Positions 9,986-22,004 of a DNA stretch of 64,000 nt are shown here, piece after piece. Positions within the stretch are counted from its first letter, which is position 1. Each line of letters begins with the position of its first letter. The stretch is from Maratus speciosus. Lineage: Eukaryota; Arthropoda; Arachnida; Araneae; Salticidae. A program made the translations under genes and the position numbers. Under the pieces are notes generated by a model. The model made no database searches and was not told where the DNA came from. It saw only the letters and a list, made by a program, of their open reading frames with translations. Where the stretch lies: the NCBI GenBank assembly GCA_963932465.1, contig OZ010792.1, forward strand, positions 110,788,935 through 110,852,934, given 5' to 3'.

Positions 9986-10868
9986 TATATAGTATCTATA
10001 CATTTTTATTCCAATTGAAACCATAAACGTCACTGCGAAATTTTATCGCTCTTTTCCAAAAGTTTTTATGACATTAAATTTAATATGGATCGTGAAAGAA
10101 AAATTCGAAAGTTTAAATTGGAGGATGTAATTAGAGTGTTTAAATTGAGAACATGCTCAAACACACATGCTATTGGTTATTGGATTTAGTATCGAAATAT
10201 AGTTTTTGTTAGTTACATATATAAAAATGGAACTTATGCTCCCATGTATGTCAAAAAATAAATCATAAATAGCAGGGATTATGAAGAAATGTGTCCCTTC
10301 CTATCGTTGACCAATAGATAATTTCTAAATCGTTAGTTTTACAAGCATTATTCTAATTTGAAAAATGTTTCAAATTTTCTTCATCCATTTGCGTTATTAA
10401 AAAGCAATTATTTTTCTAAAAGGTACGAAAATTTAAATTTTCATAAGGTCTTTGGGTCCTAAAAGTTATGTGTAGAAAAACTTTCTCCATGCACTTATCA
10501 AATCAAACAGCAAAAATTCCATTTTTATGCAACCAAACCATACCGAGTAAGGATGTTTTAAATTTTATGCATTTTCAGCGTTTTCTGGCACTAAAAATTT
10601 GTTTTTCCACTTTTAGTGCCAGAAAACACCAAATATTAATAAATTCAAAGTATCATAACTTTGTAGGCTTTGGTCGAAGAAGAATAGAATTCTGATTAAC
10701 TTGTTGGAAGTTTTGGTTATTAGGTTTTTTTTAATATAACTTATTGGCCGAGGGACTGTATAAAAATTTAAATTTCCGCAGCGTTAAAGAAAAGAAGAAA
10801 GTAAAATCATAGATTATGATACATTTTCCAACATTCCCGGAAAATTTTCACAAAACTTTGCCGTTTAA
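9986..10868. other. unassigned AT-rich sequence with one hairpin
   Basis: A perfect short hairpin lies at 10580-10628 (GTTTTCTGGCACTAAAA and its reverse complement). The words around 10280-10340 resemble 15735-15800 (CCAATAGRTAATTT). No gene is seen. Confidence 0.45.
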
Positions 10869-11077
10869 CCCTTTCAGGAGTGGTGGTATGTTTATGAAAC
10901 CACTTAATTTTAATTCCGAAACGCCACAATGGCACCAGAATTTTGGTAAAACATTTTCCATTGAATATGTACGTGAAATATGGCCTCTTTCTTATTCCAG
11001 AATAAGTTTGTTGATATTCCGGTGCCATTCATTTATCTCAGCACTTTAGCATTGAAAATGCTTTGCCCTTGAAAGGG
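10869..11077. mobile_element. TTAA-flanked MITE (CCCTTTCA ends), piggyBac-like
   Basis: The element begins CCCTTTCAGGAG and ends TTGAAAGGG, with TTAA immediately outside both ends (10865-10868 and 11078-11081). The TTAA target and CCC-starting ends are typical of piggyBac-type elements. It is 209 bp long and has no ORF of its own. The left two thirds also match 50080-50215. Confidence 0.75.
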
Positions 11078-11206
11078 TTAAAAAGGTATAAAGAAAATAC
11101 CTAAATAAACATTTTAGTCAACGCAAAACACATTTGAAAACCAGATTTCAACAATTACCGCCCTAAACCGGAAAGGTACTTCTATTCTCTTATGCATCTC
11201 TATATA

Positions 11207-11758
11207 CCGGGTGTCCTAAAATAGACTGACTGATTTTAAAATTCAATAACTTGCAAATGATGATAGCTATTGAAAAAGATTTTGCAAGAGGGTTATGTGA
11301 GATGTCAGGAGTTTTTTTTTTTACTGGGATTCTCGATTTTAGTTTAAAATAGCAGCAATAAAAGGCTGTGCAAATAACAGGCCCTAAATCGGGGCCCGAT
11401 TTTTGGCCTTTCTCTTTTCCCAGTACTATTGATGCGAAATGAGGTTAAATATATGGAGTGGTTTTCAGTCACCAATGCAATTTTGTTCTTAGAGGCCCAC
11501 TCCATATATTTAATCTCCTTCTTTCCCAACAATTCCGAGAGAAGAAAGAAGCCAAAAATCGGGCCCGATTTAGCGTCTATTGCTCGCTGAGCCATCTATC
11601 GCTGCTATTTTTAACTAAAATCAAAAATCGCAGTAAAAGAACTCCTCACATCTTACATAACCCTCCTGCGAGAATTTTTTTAAAGCAGTCACCATTTGCA
11701 AGTTTTAAAATCATCCTGCAGAATTTTAAAATCAGTCAGTTCATTTTAGAATACCCGG
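11207..11758. mobile_element. 552-bp fold-back element (CCGGGTRT ends)
   Basis: The left end CCGGGTGTCCTAAAAT and the right end (read inward) CCGGGTATTCTAAAAT are followed by a shared CTGACTGATTTTAAAATTC block. Inner segments also pair across the centre (GGGCCCGATTT, CTCCATATATTTAA). The two overlapping open frames on opposite strands are a consequence of this symmetry, not genes. TA lies at the left flank, and the right flank reads TG. Confidence 0.75.
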
Positions 11759-11950
11759 TGTGTACACGCACATACTATATACATGTGTAATAACATATAT
11801 GAATCACCAAAATAGTAATTGAAATAAACATAATAATTACTACCAATAAAATTTAAAAACTTTATTTAAGAATAATAGTTCTTTGACATTGTAGCTTACG
11901 ACCTCTGTAATTGTATCTCATCGTTCATGTAATGGAGCTGTCTTATTAGA

Positions 11951-12134
11951 TGTCATGTTGTTATATATAAAAGGTAGAGAGAAAACACTTTAAAAAACAC
12001 ATAGGACTTTAATGACAAACACTCAAGACAAAACAGATAGAACATTCCATTAATGCAAACCAAACCGGAGCTACATATCAGCATCCAAGATGACGTCGGC
12101 ATAGCAACGATTACGATACAAACGATATGTTACA
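11951..12134 (-). repeat. 3' LTR of the deleted gypsy copy
   Basis: On the minus strand it starts TGTAACATATCG and ends ATGACA. It is preceded by a purine tract, GCAGGGGAGA, at 12135-12144, the expected plus-strand primer site. It is about 97% identical to 15341-15524. Confidence 0.9.
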
Positions 12135-12205
12135 TCTCCCCTGCAAAGCTACTGAGAAAAACAAAAAATAATATTAAACATATTTTCAAGTTCAATAGAA
12201 ACAGT

Positions 12206-13276
12206 TCATGTTACAAAGTCTTTTAAATATCCAGGTTTCTTAACAGTTCGACCTGATCGAGTCTGGAACGGAGTCTTTGCTGGATCGGGACTAGCAATCT
12301 CATCACTGGACGTAAATGAACTATTTTGCTCATTACTGGATATCTCGTCAGGCACTGTTTCTGTTTCTTTATCAACGAAATTGTGCTCATTCTTAACTTG
12401 AAAATTCATGTTGTTCGCACCTCTTAAAATATCTTTCCGATTTCTTTCCACGACTCTTCCATCTTCTTTTAATAATATATAAGAACGAAGTCGTTGATCT
12501 GGACTCAATACAGTTGCTTTTTCATATGGTTTCTTTTCACTATGGATGAAAACTTTATCGTGACTTGAAAACGGTTTTAAATTTGTTGCATTCCGGTCAA
12601 AATATTTTTTTCTGTAGCAGTTGTCGTCTTCGTAATTCATCTGCTGTTTCTAAAAATTTCTCGGTGGTATCATTTCTATGAGGTAAAATTCCCCTGATTT
12701 TTCTACCAAACATTATCTCAGCAGGTGATTGCAATTCATTTGAAATCGGTACATTTTTATATTCCAATAAGGTCAAATAAATATCTTTGTTGTCATGTAA
12801 GGCTTTTCTTAAAATATTCTTCACTGTTTGAATATGTCTCTCCACCATGCCGTTCGACTGAGGGAAATGAGGGTTAGATGTCTCATGTTGAAAACACCAT
12901 TGCTTTGAAAATTTCTTGAATAACTGGCTAGTAAATTGCGGTCCGTTGTCAGAATACACAATTTCTGGTATTCCATATCTCGAAAACATAGCTTTAAGTG
13001 GAATTATTACATTATTACTGGTTGTTTCTCTAAGTAATTCTATCTCAGCAAATTTACTAAAATAATCAACTACTAACAGTTATTCTTTGCCATGAAAATG
13101 GAATAAATCAGCTCTTAAAACTTTCCAAGGACCATTTGGAACTTCTTTCGGTAAAAGTGGTTCTTTGGTATTTGCATTCTGAAAGCTTAAGCAATTTGTA
13201 CAATTATTTATGAAGTTTTCTATATCTTTCGACATACCCGGCCAAAATAACAGTTCTGTAGCTCTATTCTTACATT
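12206..13276 (-). pseudogene. gypsy integrase (broken)
   Basis: Translation gives an N-terminal zinc-finger region (HYTHLG, then NNCTNC), the core with YSDNGPQFTS and NGMVERHIQTV carrying the second acidic residue and the glutamate, and a basic C-terminal part with LRSYILLKEDGRVVERN. Integrase inserts the element cDNA into host DNA. The frame is broken by a stop near 13080 and by a frame shift near 12600-12640, so no active protein is expected. Confidence 0.85.
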
Positions 13277-14470
13277 TTAAATACCAAGATGAGTGTAATG
13301 AATTTTACTCAACATTTCTTTTCTCAAACTTTCTGGAACTATAATGCAGAAATTCTTAAATAAGATGCCTTTTGTTTCACTCAATTCCTCTTTAAAATAG
13401 AAATAGGGTTTGACTATATCTGGAACATCTGATTTTGTAATGGGCCAACCATTTTTAACAAATTTCATGACAAGCTGTAATACTTCATCCTTCTCAGTTT
13501 CAACTTGAAATTTTTTCATCATCTCACCAGTTACAGGAAGGTTTTCAACAATCATTCCTACATGAGTCTCAATTTCACCTTTAAAAATATCATCAGAATC
13601 TTCTAAATATGTTCTTGATAAGGCATCAGCCAACAATAATTCTTTACCAGGTTTATAAACCAAATTGAAACAATAAGGTTGCAATCGAATTCTCATCCTT
13701 TGTAAACGTAAGGGGGATTTATTTAGGGGTTTTTTGAAAATAGCTTCAAGGGGTTTATGGTCACTTTCTACTGTAAATGATCTTCCGTATAAATATTGAT
13801 GAAATTTTTCACAACCAAACACTATTGCTAGCGTTTCTTTTTCAATTTGTGCGTAACTTTTCTGAGTGTCAGTAAGAGCTCTAGAAGCATACGCTACAGG
13901 CAATTCATTTTGTAAAATAACTGCTCCTAAACCAGATTGTGAAGCATCAACAGACAAAGTCACATCACAATTCGTATCAAAATACTGTAAAACTGGTTTT
14001 TTACTTAGAACTTGTTTTAATTCAATAAATGTTTTGTCATGTATAGTATTCCAAGACCACAAAGAATTTTTCCTTTACAAACCTCTAAGAACAGATGTTT
14101 CATCTGAAACATTAGGAATGAATCTAGAAACGTATGTGATCATACCCAGAAATGTTTCTAACTCCTTAACATTTTTTGGTGGCTTCATTTCCACAACTGC
14201 CTTTACTTTATCTTCATCAGATCTAATACCATTACCAGAAAATTTATGATCCAAATAAGTAACTTCAGAAAGACTAATTTTGCATTTTTCTTTATTAAAT
14301 TTAATATTATATTACCTTGCTCAATCCAAAACAGCTTTTAATCTTAAATCATGCTCTTGTTGAGTTTCTCCCCATACCAGAATATCATCGATGTAGATTT
14401 CAGTACCTTCAATATCTTTAAAAAGATCAAAAAAAGCTCTGTGTCTTACAAATTTTATTATGAGCAGGGC
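13277..14470 (-). pseudogene. gypsy reverse transcriptase remnant and RNase H
   Basis: The upstream part reads IYIDDILVWGETQ, the RT catalytic loop, followed by thumb and connection. After a stop near 14062 the RNase H domain follows (VDASQSGLGAVILQ, KETLAIVFGCEKFH, then ADALSR). The RT fingers and the first half of the palm are missing, so the copy lacks most of its polymerase. The last part of the open frame (13277-13600) is the tether to integrase. Confidence 0.85.
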
Positions 14471-14492
14471 AATTAAATTTTTTTTATGAAAC

Positions 14493-15227
14493 TTACCGCA
14501 TCTTCACAGGGTTTTCTCGACTCATAATTCTGTCTTGTTCCTTTTCCTGGTTATTGGAGTATCTTTTTGGAAAACTATTAAATTTTCTTTTTTCGTGTAA
14601 TTCTTTTCTTAGCACTGGCGGTTTTGAACTTGAGAACGATTTTCCTGCAAATTTATCCTTATGCAATTTAACAACATCTACTCTAGTATCACCATTTAAA
14701 GATTTTAATTGAACCTCTGCGAGTTCGTTAGCTTTGCATATTTTTACGCATTTATCTAAACTCAAATCACCTTCACGCAGCAGACGATCTTTCAATTTTT
14801 TGTCAATGACGCCGGTAATTATTCGATCTCTAATCAAGCTATCTTTCAGGTCGCCAAATCCACAAGTAGAATTTAGCTTTTTCAGGCTAGTTAAAAATTC
14901 ATCAAAAGATTCAGATATCTGTTGAATTCTAGTAAGAAATATATGACGATCAACACTTTCATTTGACTTCGGTGTACAATAATTTTCAAAGGCTTCGATA
15001 ACTTTAGTTAAATTTCCTTTATCATTCTCTGATAAATCAAAGGTATTGTATTTTTCAAGTGCTTCTTCTCCAATTACATTAAAATATATAGCCACTTGAA
15101 CATTCGGATCTTTTTTATCATTTCCTGATCCAATGTGAAATATTTTAAACTGTTGAATCCACTTTTTCCAATGCTCGGAAACATTTCCATCAAAAATAAG
15201 ACATTTCGGGGGTTTTAATCCTTCCAT
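14493..15227 (-). CDS. gypsy gag, C-terminally truncated
   Basis: The open frame of 244 codons starts at an ATG about 115 bp inside the 5' LTR and has no stops. It contains the gag capsid core (EHWKKWIQQFKIFH, then FDEFLTSLKKLNSTCGFG and LIRDRIITG), found in many gypsy elements. The zinc knuckle expected near the C terminus is absent. The frame ends just where an internal deletion joins gag to RT, so the truncation reflects that deletion. The protein would be the capsid-forming component. Confidence 0.85.
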   Translation of the reverse strand: MEGLKPPKCLIFDGNVSEHWKKWIQQFKIFHIGSGNDKKDPNVQVAIYFNVIGEEALEKYNTFDLSENDKGNLTKVIEAFENYCTPKSNESVDRHIFLTRIQQISESFDEFLTSLKKLNSTCGFGDLKDSLIRDRIITGVIDKKLKDRLLREGDLSLDKCVKICKANELAEVQLKSLNGDTRVDVVKLHKDKFAGKSFSSSKPPVLRKELHEKRKFNSFPKRYSNNQEKEQDRIMSRENPVKMR

Positions 15228-15322
15228 GTTGCTACTTCAACTATCAACAAAAATAATTCTGCACTATTTCTTAGGAAATGAATTCAATCATACTTCAATA
15301 AAGAACTTTTAAAGATTACTTA

Positions 15323-15340
15323 TTGATTGCGGCTGCGCCA
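15323..15340 (-). promoter_or_regulatory. primer-binding site
   Basis: Directly inside the 5' LTR on the minus strand is TGGCGCAGCCGCAATCAA. The TGGCGCAG start matches the type used by 17.6/297-like gypsy elements (reported as serine-tRNA primed). The priming tRNA in this genome is not established. Confidence 0.65.
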
Positions 15341-15524
15341 TGTCATGTTGTTATATATAAAAGATAGAGAGAAAACACTTTAAAAAACACATAGGACTTT
15401 AATGACAAACACTCGAGACAAAACAGATAGAACATTCCATTAATACAAACCAAACCGGAGCTACATATCAGTATCCAAGATGACGTCGGTATAGCAACGA
15501 TTACGATACAAACGATATGTTACA
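15341..15524 (-). repeat. 5' LTR of the deleted gypsy copy
   Basis: It is the direct-repeat partner of 11951-12134 and lies outside gag on the minus strand. It contains TATATATAA-type words near its gag-proximal end. Confidence 0.9.
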
Positions 15525-16512
15525 TTTAACTTGTGGATTTACGAATGAAAATAATTTTATGAATAAGTAAAAAATTATCCAATTTTGATTTTAAAAGAGC
15601 CTTAATTTATAACTGCGAGTCGGTGTGCAGGAGTGAGGTTTCTCTGTTTTCCTGCTCCACTCCGCCTCCTCACTTATTTGGCTCACCGGCCGTCATTGGT
15701 GCAATTCCAGAAAAGAACGTTAACATTAGATGTTATTCAAAAATGTTGTTCCCTTTCTGACTCACCAATAGGTAATTTGAAGAGACGTCACTAATTTTCA
15801 ATCAATGTGTTTTGTTTTTGAATTATTTCTTCGCGTAAGTGCAAGATCAATGTGAAGGACATACAACCAATTGCATTTTTAGATGCAATATGCATTTGCA
15901 TAACTGTTATGTGCAAAGACGCCGAAAGAGTTATATAATTTTAAATTTGTGGATAAACTTTCCTCCAGAATCAGAACACATGCCTAAGGCTACTTGAATA
16001 TCTACATAGAGGAAAAATAGGCAAGATATACTTACTTGCTTTCTACGTCACATTATGACTTAGATATTCATAACTAGTTTTTATGTATAACATTTGCGTA
16101 TATAAACTGACGTAAAAACTCTTATCAGACATTTATATCAAATATTTCTGTTGGATTTTGAGGACTTTTTTCAGAGAGACGTACATTTTTTTAGGAGTAT
16201 ACTCTACTCTGATTTTCTTCCTCAACTGTTAAAAAAAAAATAATATTTACGATATAATTTCTTGTAGAATAGAAAACATTATATGGAATTTTTTTAAAAA
16301 GAAAGTAGTATTTTTTATTAAAGGATGTTTTATACATACGCAGTGCTCGATCGAGTCAAAATAGGATCCAAGTTCTATTTTTTATTTCGGAGGTCCGTCC
16401 TATGCCGTTTTAGTAAATTAAAGATTTTCTGTGCTTTATAATGCAAAATGAACATATAAATGGCATATTTAGATAAATATTTTTTTTTCTTTACCTTGCC
16501 CTATCAAAAGAA
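15525..16512. other. unassigned sequence
   Basis: A slightly GC-richer patch at 15610-15710 has no open frame of note. The stretch 15735-15800 resembles 10280-10340. Nothing else is recognised. Confidence 0.4.
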
Positions 16513-16782
16513 CACTGTAAAAAGAAAAAATCTGTCAAATTGACAACTGGAAAGAACTGTCAGTTTTGGCGCCAATCGAAAACCGTTTAATTTCCAGAAA
16601 GAAGCTGTAATTTTTCATTAAAACAGTTTTTTTTTTTCTGTAAAAAATATAGATTTTTTCAGCAAAAATTACGAAATTCAATTCCTTTTACAGAAAAAAA
16701 ATGTTTTACTTCAAAACAGTTTTTTTCTGTAAAAAATACAATTCTTTTCTGTAAGAATTACAGATTTTTTTTTTTTACAGCG
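16513..16782. mobile_element. CACTGTAAAA-type MITE
   Basis: It begins CACTGTAAAAAGAAAAAATC and ends with TTTTTTACAGCG, flanked on the right by TA. Inside are further CTGTAAAAA words in both orientations. It resembles 21269-21525 in its ends but not in its interior. Confidence 0.6.
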
Positions 16783-17524
16783 TACAAAAGATTGAAAAAA
16801 AATAAATAGAGGGTCAAAGACGTATAAAAAATTAAGCACATAAATTTTATAATGAAATATGAAGCAAAATATCTAATTACTTAGCTTAAAAACATGCATC
16901 ACACAACAATGATAAAATGAATAACATTATTTTGGGGAACATATATTTGGGAAAAAATCAAATTGGAAATATGCTTCTCATTGCCAGGTATACATACATG
17001 TAAATGTTGCCATAATTTTAATTGTGCAACTATAATATTTTAAACAAGTTTATATATTATCGCCATGTATATTTATTATTAGAAAAATTGTAATTTTGGC
17101 AGTTAGTTACAAAATAATAAATACATGTACTCAACTCAACCTTGTAAATTTCTATATAGTTTTGCTCCTAGAAGAAGAATACATGGGGAAAAGTAACTGA
17201 GGAAAATAAGTATATTAGAGAGCATATTTCATGGTACATAATTAACTTCCCGATTAATTACATAACTACATTTATTTTTCTGAGTGAACTAGCAAACCAG
17301 CTCGGTGCTGTCCGGGAATGGTCCAGTCTAATAAGAATTTAAAAAAGGAATAAATAATGAGAACAAAAAAGATCGGAGGGTCCGCCGGGTAATATAAATA
17401 TGGGGGCGGCCAAGTCAAATGAGAGAAAATCGGACGCGATAAGCCGCAATAAAAAAAAAATCGAAGTTATTTAATTTTCAAAAATATGGGGCGAAAATCG
17501 TAACTAGTTTTTTATCCCACCATC

Positions 17525-17572
<48 letters not shown>

Positions 17573-18605
17573 GGTAAAAGACAAAATTACTAGCGATGTC
17601 TTTTCAATATGTTTTGGCGATAAATAGGGTATTACAGGAACCCAACGCTTTGCTCACGAACGGTTTTGATCATGCACGATCGACCATCCTTAGAAGGAAA
17701 AAATAAATAAAAAAGGTCTTATATATTTTTTCTTTTTTAAAAATATTAAATATTGATTTTTTTTAAATAAATGGTACCATCAAAACGATGAAGGCCACAT
17801 TTATTAGTAGGTGTTCGTAATTCTTCACCTGTGCCGTGAGATCGCACTTTTAAGCGCAAGAAAAACGGATCATAAAAAACTGTTTTCTTTTCTTTCTGCA
17901 TGAAGTTCACGTTTTCCCCTGAGATGCGAGGAATTAATTATGGACTGAGAACAGTCGAAGTTCGTTCTTTTACGTTCGATGAGTGTTTTTAATTAATATC
18001 TTGGCATATTATTTAAAAAAAAAAAATCTTCATACAGTTAGCAGACTTCCACGCGCGATAGATTTCCCCAGTCATCGCGCACATATACTACACAGATACA
18101 CAAACATCTTTCTTTTATTAGTGCATAAATTCCATAAAAAATTGTTTCAAGAAATAACCAAAAGTGTTTTAGAATTTTTAATTTAATATTTTAAATTTGG
18201 ATAAAATGAACCAAATTTGGAGTCTCCAAATCAGAAGGCACAATCCCATGTTCCTATTCGTCTATACGCTTTAATAAGGCCTTGAGTAAGTGTAACAGTT
18301 CCCTGAATCGTTTTTGATAAGACATTGTACTTGTCAGAATTAATTGAAAGGCCAAAACTCCGAACTGCTTGATTATACGGTAATATTATTAAATTAAATA
18401 ATCGGCAAGGAATATTTTCTACGTAATTCTATCTAAAAAAGGACTATTTTTACCAATTATATATAAAGGCGCATATATGCGGTAAGTTATATAATATTAC
18501 ATACGTTAATTACTGTTAAAAATTACTGAATGTTCGATCATTGAGTTCATATACTACATCTCAAAATTTTTAGGCTAATTCGATAGCTGAAAGCACCCTC
18601 AACTC
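16783..18605. other. unassigned AT-rich sequence with long A-tract
   Basis: A run of about 38 A lies at 17531-17568. It could be the tail of an old retroposed insert, but no body with a recognisable source is next to it. A GC-richer patch at 17285-17440 has no gene signature. Confidence 0.4.
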
Positions 18606-18609
18606 TTAA

Positions 18610-18883
18610 CCCTCTAATGCCCACGGTAGAATGCATTTCAGATATTGCGTAATTCAGAGAATAGAAATTCGTACCAAAAAATCTAAATAGTACATTTCGG
18701 TTTATTTAATAACGAAATATGTCTGTTATATTTTTAAAAAAATCTATTTTAAATTTCTGGCATGGATGCGGCATATGTGAATAAAAAAATCCACTAAATC
18801 GGGAACACTGATGGTGGACGATAATTCTGAAATAGCGTTCCGGTTTGTGGATTTTTTCATTTCGAGCCCTGGGCATTAGAGGG
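18610..18883. mobile_element. TTAA-flanked MITE (CCCTCTAATGCCCA ends)
   Basis: Terminal inverted repeats CCCTCTAATGCCCA are perfect at both ends, with TTAA outside each (18606-18609 and 18884-18887). This is a piggyBac-type signature. It is 274 bp long with no transposase. Confidence 0.85.
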
Positions 18884-19059
18884 TTAAACTGAAATCTACG
18901 TAAAACATTTATATGAGATGGTGTGCAATATGTAAAAAAAAAACTATTGGGAAACCTCAAAATACATAATTCATACTCGTTTTTCAGCTATTTAGAATAT
19001 TTTTAAATTTTACTGAAAAGTGAAAAACTATTTATAATTCAACTTCCTTTTGTACAGAG

Positions 19060-19700
19060 GTCATAAGAAAATGGAAATTTATTTAGTGAATTGTATTTGA
19101 TTTATTTTTTGATAAGAAAGCGTGCATAACTCAAACTGTAAACCGAAAATTCGCCTAATTTATTAATTTCATTTTCTTTTAAAAATAAATCCAGTTTTAT
19201 TCTTATTTTAAACCATTCTATTAGACATAGCACAGCAAAATGTTCAGATCTTCACACTGTGTGCTCTTCTATTTTTATATGCAGTAGAGAGAAAAGCTTT
19301 ATGGAAATATCGCAATAGGTTAGTTTTCCCAAGCGAAATGTTTTAATGCCAGTATGTCAACATCAAGAATTTGAATGTTACTATTGCTTCCACATGAAAA
19401 ACCAAGAAATATCTACCATACTATATTATTTCTCAAGTCTAGCTACTAAATTAAATGTTTTTTTTTTTTTTTTATCCGTCTATTTTTCATTTTTGAATAA
19501 TATACTCCACTGTCTGTATTATACAAAAAGACACTAAATATGTTCAAATATTTCATGCATGTATTACACGATATCCTACAATAAAAACATTAATTAAATG
19601 TAAAATGTATAGAAAAAGCATTCATTCAGAAAAAATACTTCTGTGATATTACTTAATAGTTTTAGAATTGTAGAAATTAGTTCAATATCTCAGTTCTGTT
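19060..19700. repeat. 0.6-kb duplicated segment, copy 1
   Basis: It aligns in the same orientation with 20465-21125 over its whole length, sharing ATTTATTAATTTCATTTTCT, CCCAAGCGAAA, GTATGTCAACATCAAGAA and GTCTAGCTAC. The copies are clearly diverged. No ORF is conserved between them. Confidence 0.75.
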
Positions 19701-20464
19701 GCGTTTGGTTTCAGAAAATAATAAGTATGGACGAAAAGGTACTTGGTCATTTTGAAGAAAGATAAACATACACACTTTTACGTTTTTCAGAAACGTTCTT
19801 TTGTATTAAGAAAACATGTGCAAGCATTCGTGTGAAAACATGTGCAAGCATTCGTGTGAAACCATGTAAGCTACCCACGATTTTGGAAATCTTTATTTTA
19901 TCTTCAGAAACCTTTTGCAACAGAACCAATTCAATCGTCCGTCTTAAGAAGAGAATAAGTCGAAAGTCAAGTAAAAAAAAAAAAACTCTGTAAGTGGTCG
20001 AGTTTTTATTCAATAACTAAAAAAACTTGCAGCAACAGGTAAGATTGATCGGTGAGGATTGGTACAGCAGCTCTTGGTTCTTGCAGCAGGAAAATTAAAA
20101 GTTCTGATATTATATATTCTTCTATCTAGGGGCTGATCTTCATTTTCTTCTTACCACTCAAGTATAGAGCGAAGTGTGAAAACATTTTAGAGCACACTGG
20201 TTCTCAAACTTTCACGCATCGAGTACAGCTTGAAGAATTACATGTGTGCAAAGAAATCCTTTTACTTCATGAACTTTCCGTAAAGACCAGAAACATATTA
20301 TTTTCGGGGGTTCGTGATTGATCCCTCTATAAATGGATTCCATAGATAAGGAAAGGATTACTGGAGTCGTGGATAATTATAAGAATATATATAAGATTAA
20401 GTTGAATTTTCGTACACGTTTGTGAGGAATCAGGAAAAAATTCTGAAATTTTTACGACGCACAG
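19701..20464. repeat. spacer between the duplicated segments, with a 25-bp tandem pair
   Basis: At 19811-19860 the phrase AAAACATGTGCAAGCATTCG occurs twice in tandem. Nothing else is recognised in this spacer. Confidence 0.5.
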
Positions 20465-21125
20465 AAATATCATGAAAATACATTTTTGTTTAATAAGTTT
20501 TGACTCATTTATTTTTTGGTAAGAAAGCGTGCATGATTGAATTGTCAAACAAATATTCGCCTTATTTATTAATTTCATTTTCTCCAAAAAATATATCCAG
20601 TTTTACGATTATTTTAAACATACTGGTGAGAAATAAGGAATGCATAGTACCTAAAAAAATATTCAGAACTTCATATTCCGTGCTCTTCCATTTTTATTTA
20701 TACAGATAGAAAAGGCTTTATGCAAACATAGCAGTAGTTCGGTTTTTCCCAAGCGAAACATTTTAATGCTCGTATGTCAACATCAAGAACTCGAATGTTA
20801 GCATCGTTTCCAGATCAAAGAACAAGATATACATACCACATGATATTATTTTTTTGGTCTAGCTACAAAATTAAACATATTTTTTCATCTGTTTAGTATT
20901 CATTTTTAAATAATATGCATCGATGTTTATACGCATGAGTTGTAATATAATCAATGTTATATAACAAACACTAAATATTTTTAGTCTGATTTGTCTTACA
21001 ATGAAAGCATAAAGTAAATATAAAAATAATTACTAAAGTTTACATTCATAAAAATTTACTGTTAGCTATATTTCACAATAATTTTAAAATGTAGAAATTG
21101 CTTTATTAGTTTAGCTCTATAGTTT
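20465..21125. repeat. 0.6-kb duplicated segment, copy 2
   Basis: It is the direct partner of 19060-19700, about 1.4 kb downstream. Neither copy shows terminal repeats, which points to segmental duplication or two insertions of one unrecognised family. Confidence 0.75.
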
Positions 21126-21268
21126 TTAGTTCACAGGTACACTGGTGCAGACAAAAATACTTGATTATTATTTTCAACTATAACATCAAAAAGACATGCG
21201 TAAAATAATTCGTCGTTTGTTGAAGTTTTCATTTTTTTTTAATCCGCTAATAATGAAAATATTATTTA

Positions 21269-21525
21269 CACTGTAAAATAATAATAATAAATAAAACTGT
21301 TTGATTTTACAGATAAAAACTGTCAAACAGGACACCAGTAAAAAACTGTTTATTTTACAGTAATAATCTGTATTTATTACGAAGTTACGGGCAACATCTG
21401 TTAAAATAACAGAAAATGTGTAGTAAATACAGATTATTTCCATGCAATAAACAGTTTCTTTACTGCACCCTGGCTGACAGTTTTTTTCTGTAAAATCAGT
21501 AGATTATTTTTTTTTTTTTTACAGT
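21269..21525. mobile_element. CACTGTAAAA-type MITE
   Basis: It begins CACTGTAAAATAATAATAAT and ends TTTTTTTACAGT, flanked by TA (21267-21268 and 21526-21527). The interior is rich in ACTGT and ACAGT words in both orientations, giving strong self-complementarity. Confidence 0.65.
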
Positions 21526-22004
21526 TACTTAAAAACTAAAGATGTAGAGCAGAATGAACAAAAGAAATTATGCAATGTACAATCTTAAGGGGACTGGTCA
21601 CTCAGCTTATGATTTCGCCTCACTAACGTAAAGTCTATGAGCATTTGATGCATTCGTATATTTAAAATATCTCCTCGGGAAATTAATATTTTTAACATCT
21701 GTTTTCTGTGCACAAATATTTTAACACACACACAAATGTTGTGCACAAATATTGCCCCAAAATATTTCTAAAGTACAGACTTAATTTTAAAGAAAGTGTT
21801 AAAATCTTACTCACAGTTCGCTCGCTTTTAACACATAAAATATTAAGTTCAGCACGGATTTTAGAAATATTTTGAAAACCAAGGAAAAACTAGTATGTTG
21901 TGGCCATCACAAAACTTTCTTCTATATAAATCACGTCAATTAAATCATTTAAACAGTACAAGAAATTACATGAATTTAGCACCAATTCATATCAAGGTAT
22001 ATCT

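Larger units (their letters stand above)
11951..15524 (-). mobile_element. internally deleted Ty3/gypsy LTR retrotransposon
   Basis: Two 184-bp LTRs (11951-12134 and 15341-15524) in direct orientation differ at about five positions. They enclose gag, the end of RT, RNase H and integrase on the minus strand. The order gag-(pro-RT)-RH-IN is that of Ty3/gypsy. The copy is only 3.6 kb because protease and most of RT are missing between gag and the YIDD region, and pol carries stops and frame breaks. It is a defective copy. No perfect target duplication is seen at the outer ends. Confidence 0.9.

Noticed and set aside
11458..11790. Open frame of 110 codons
   Set aside because: It is a by-product of the 552-bp fold-back. 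A mirror frame exists on the opposite strand.
17531..17568. Poly-A tail of a processed retrogene
   Set aside because: No gene-like body or target duplication is recognisable upstream.
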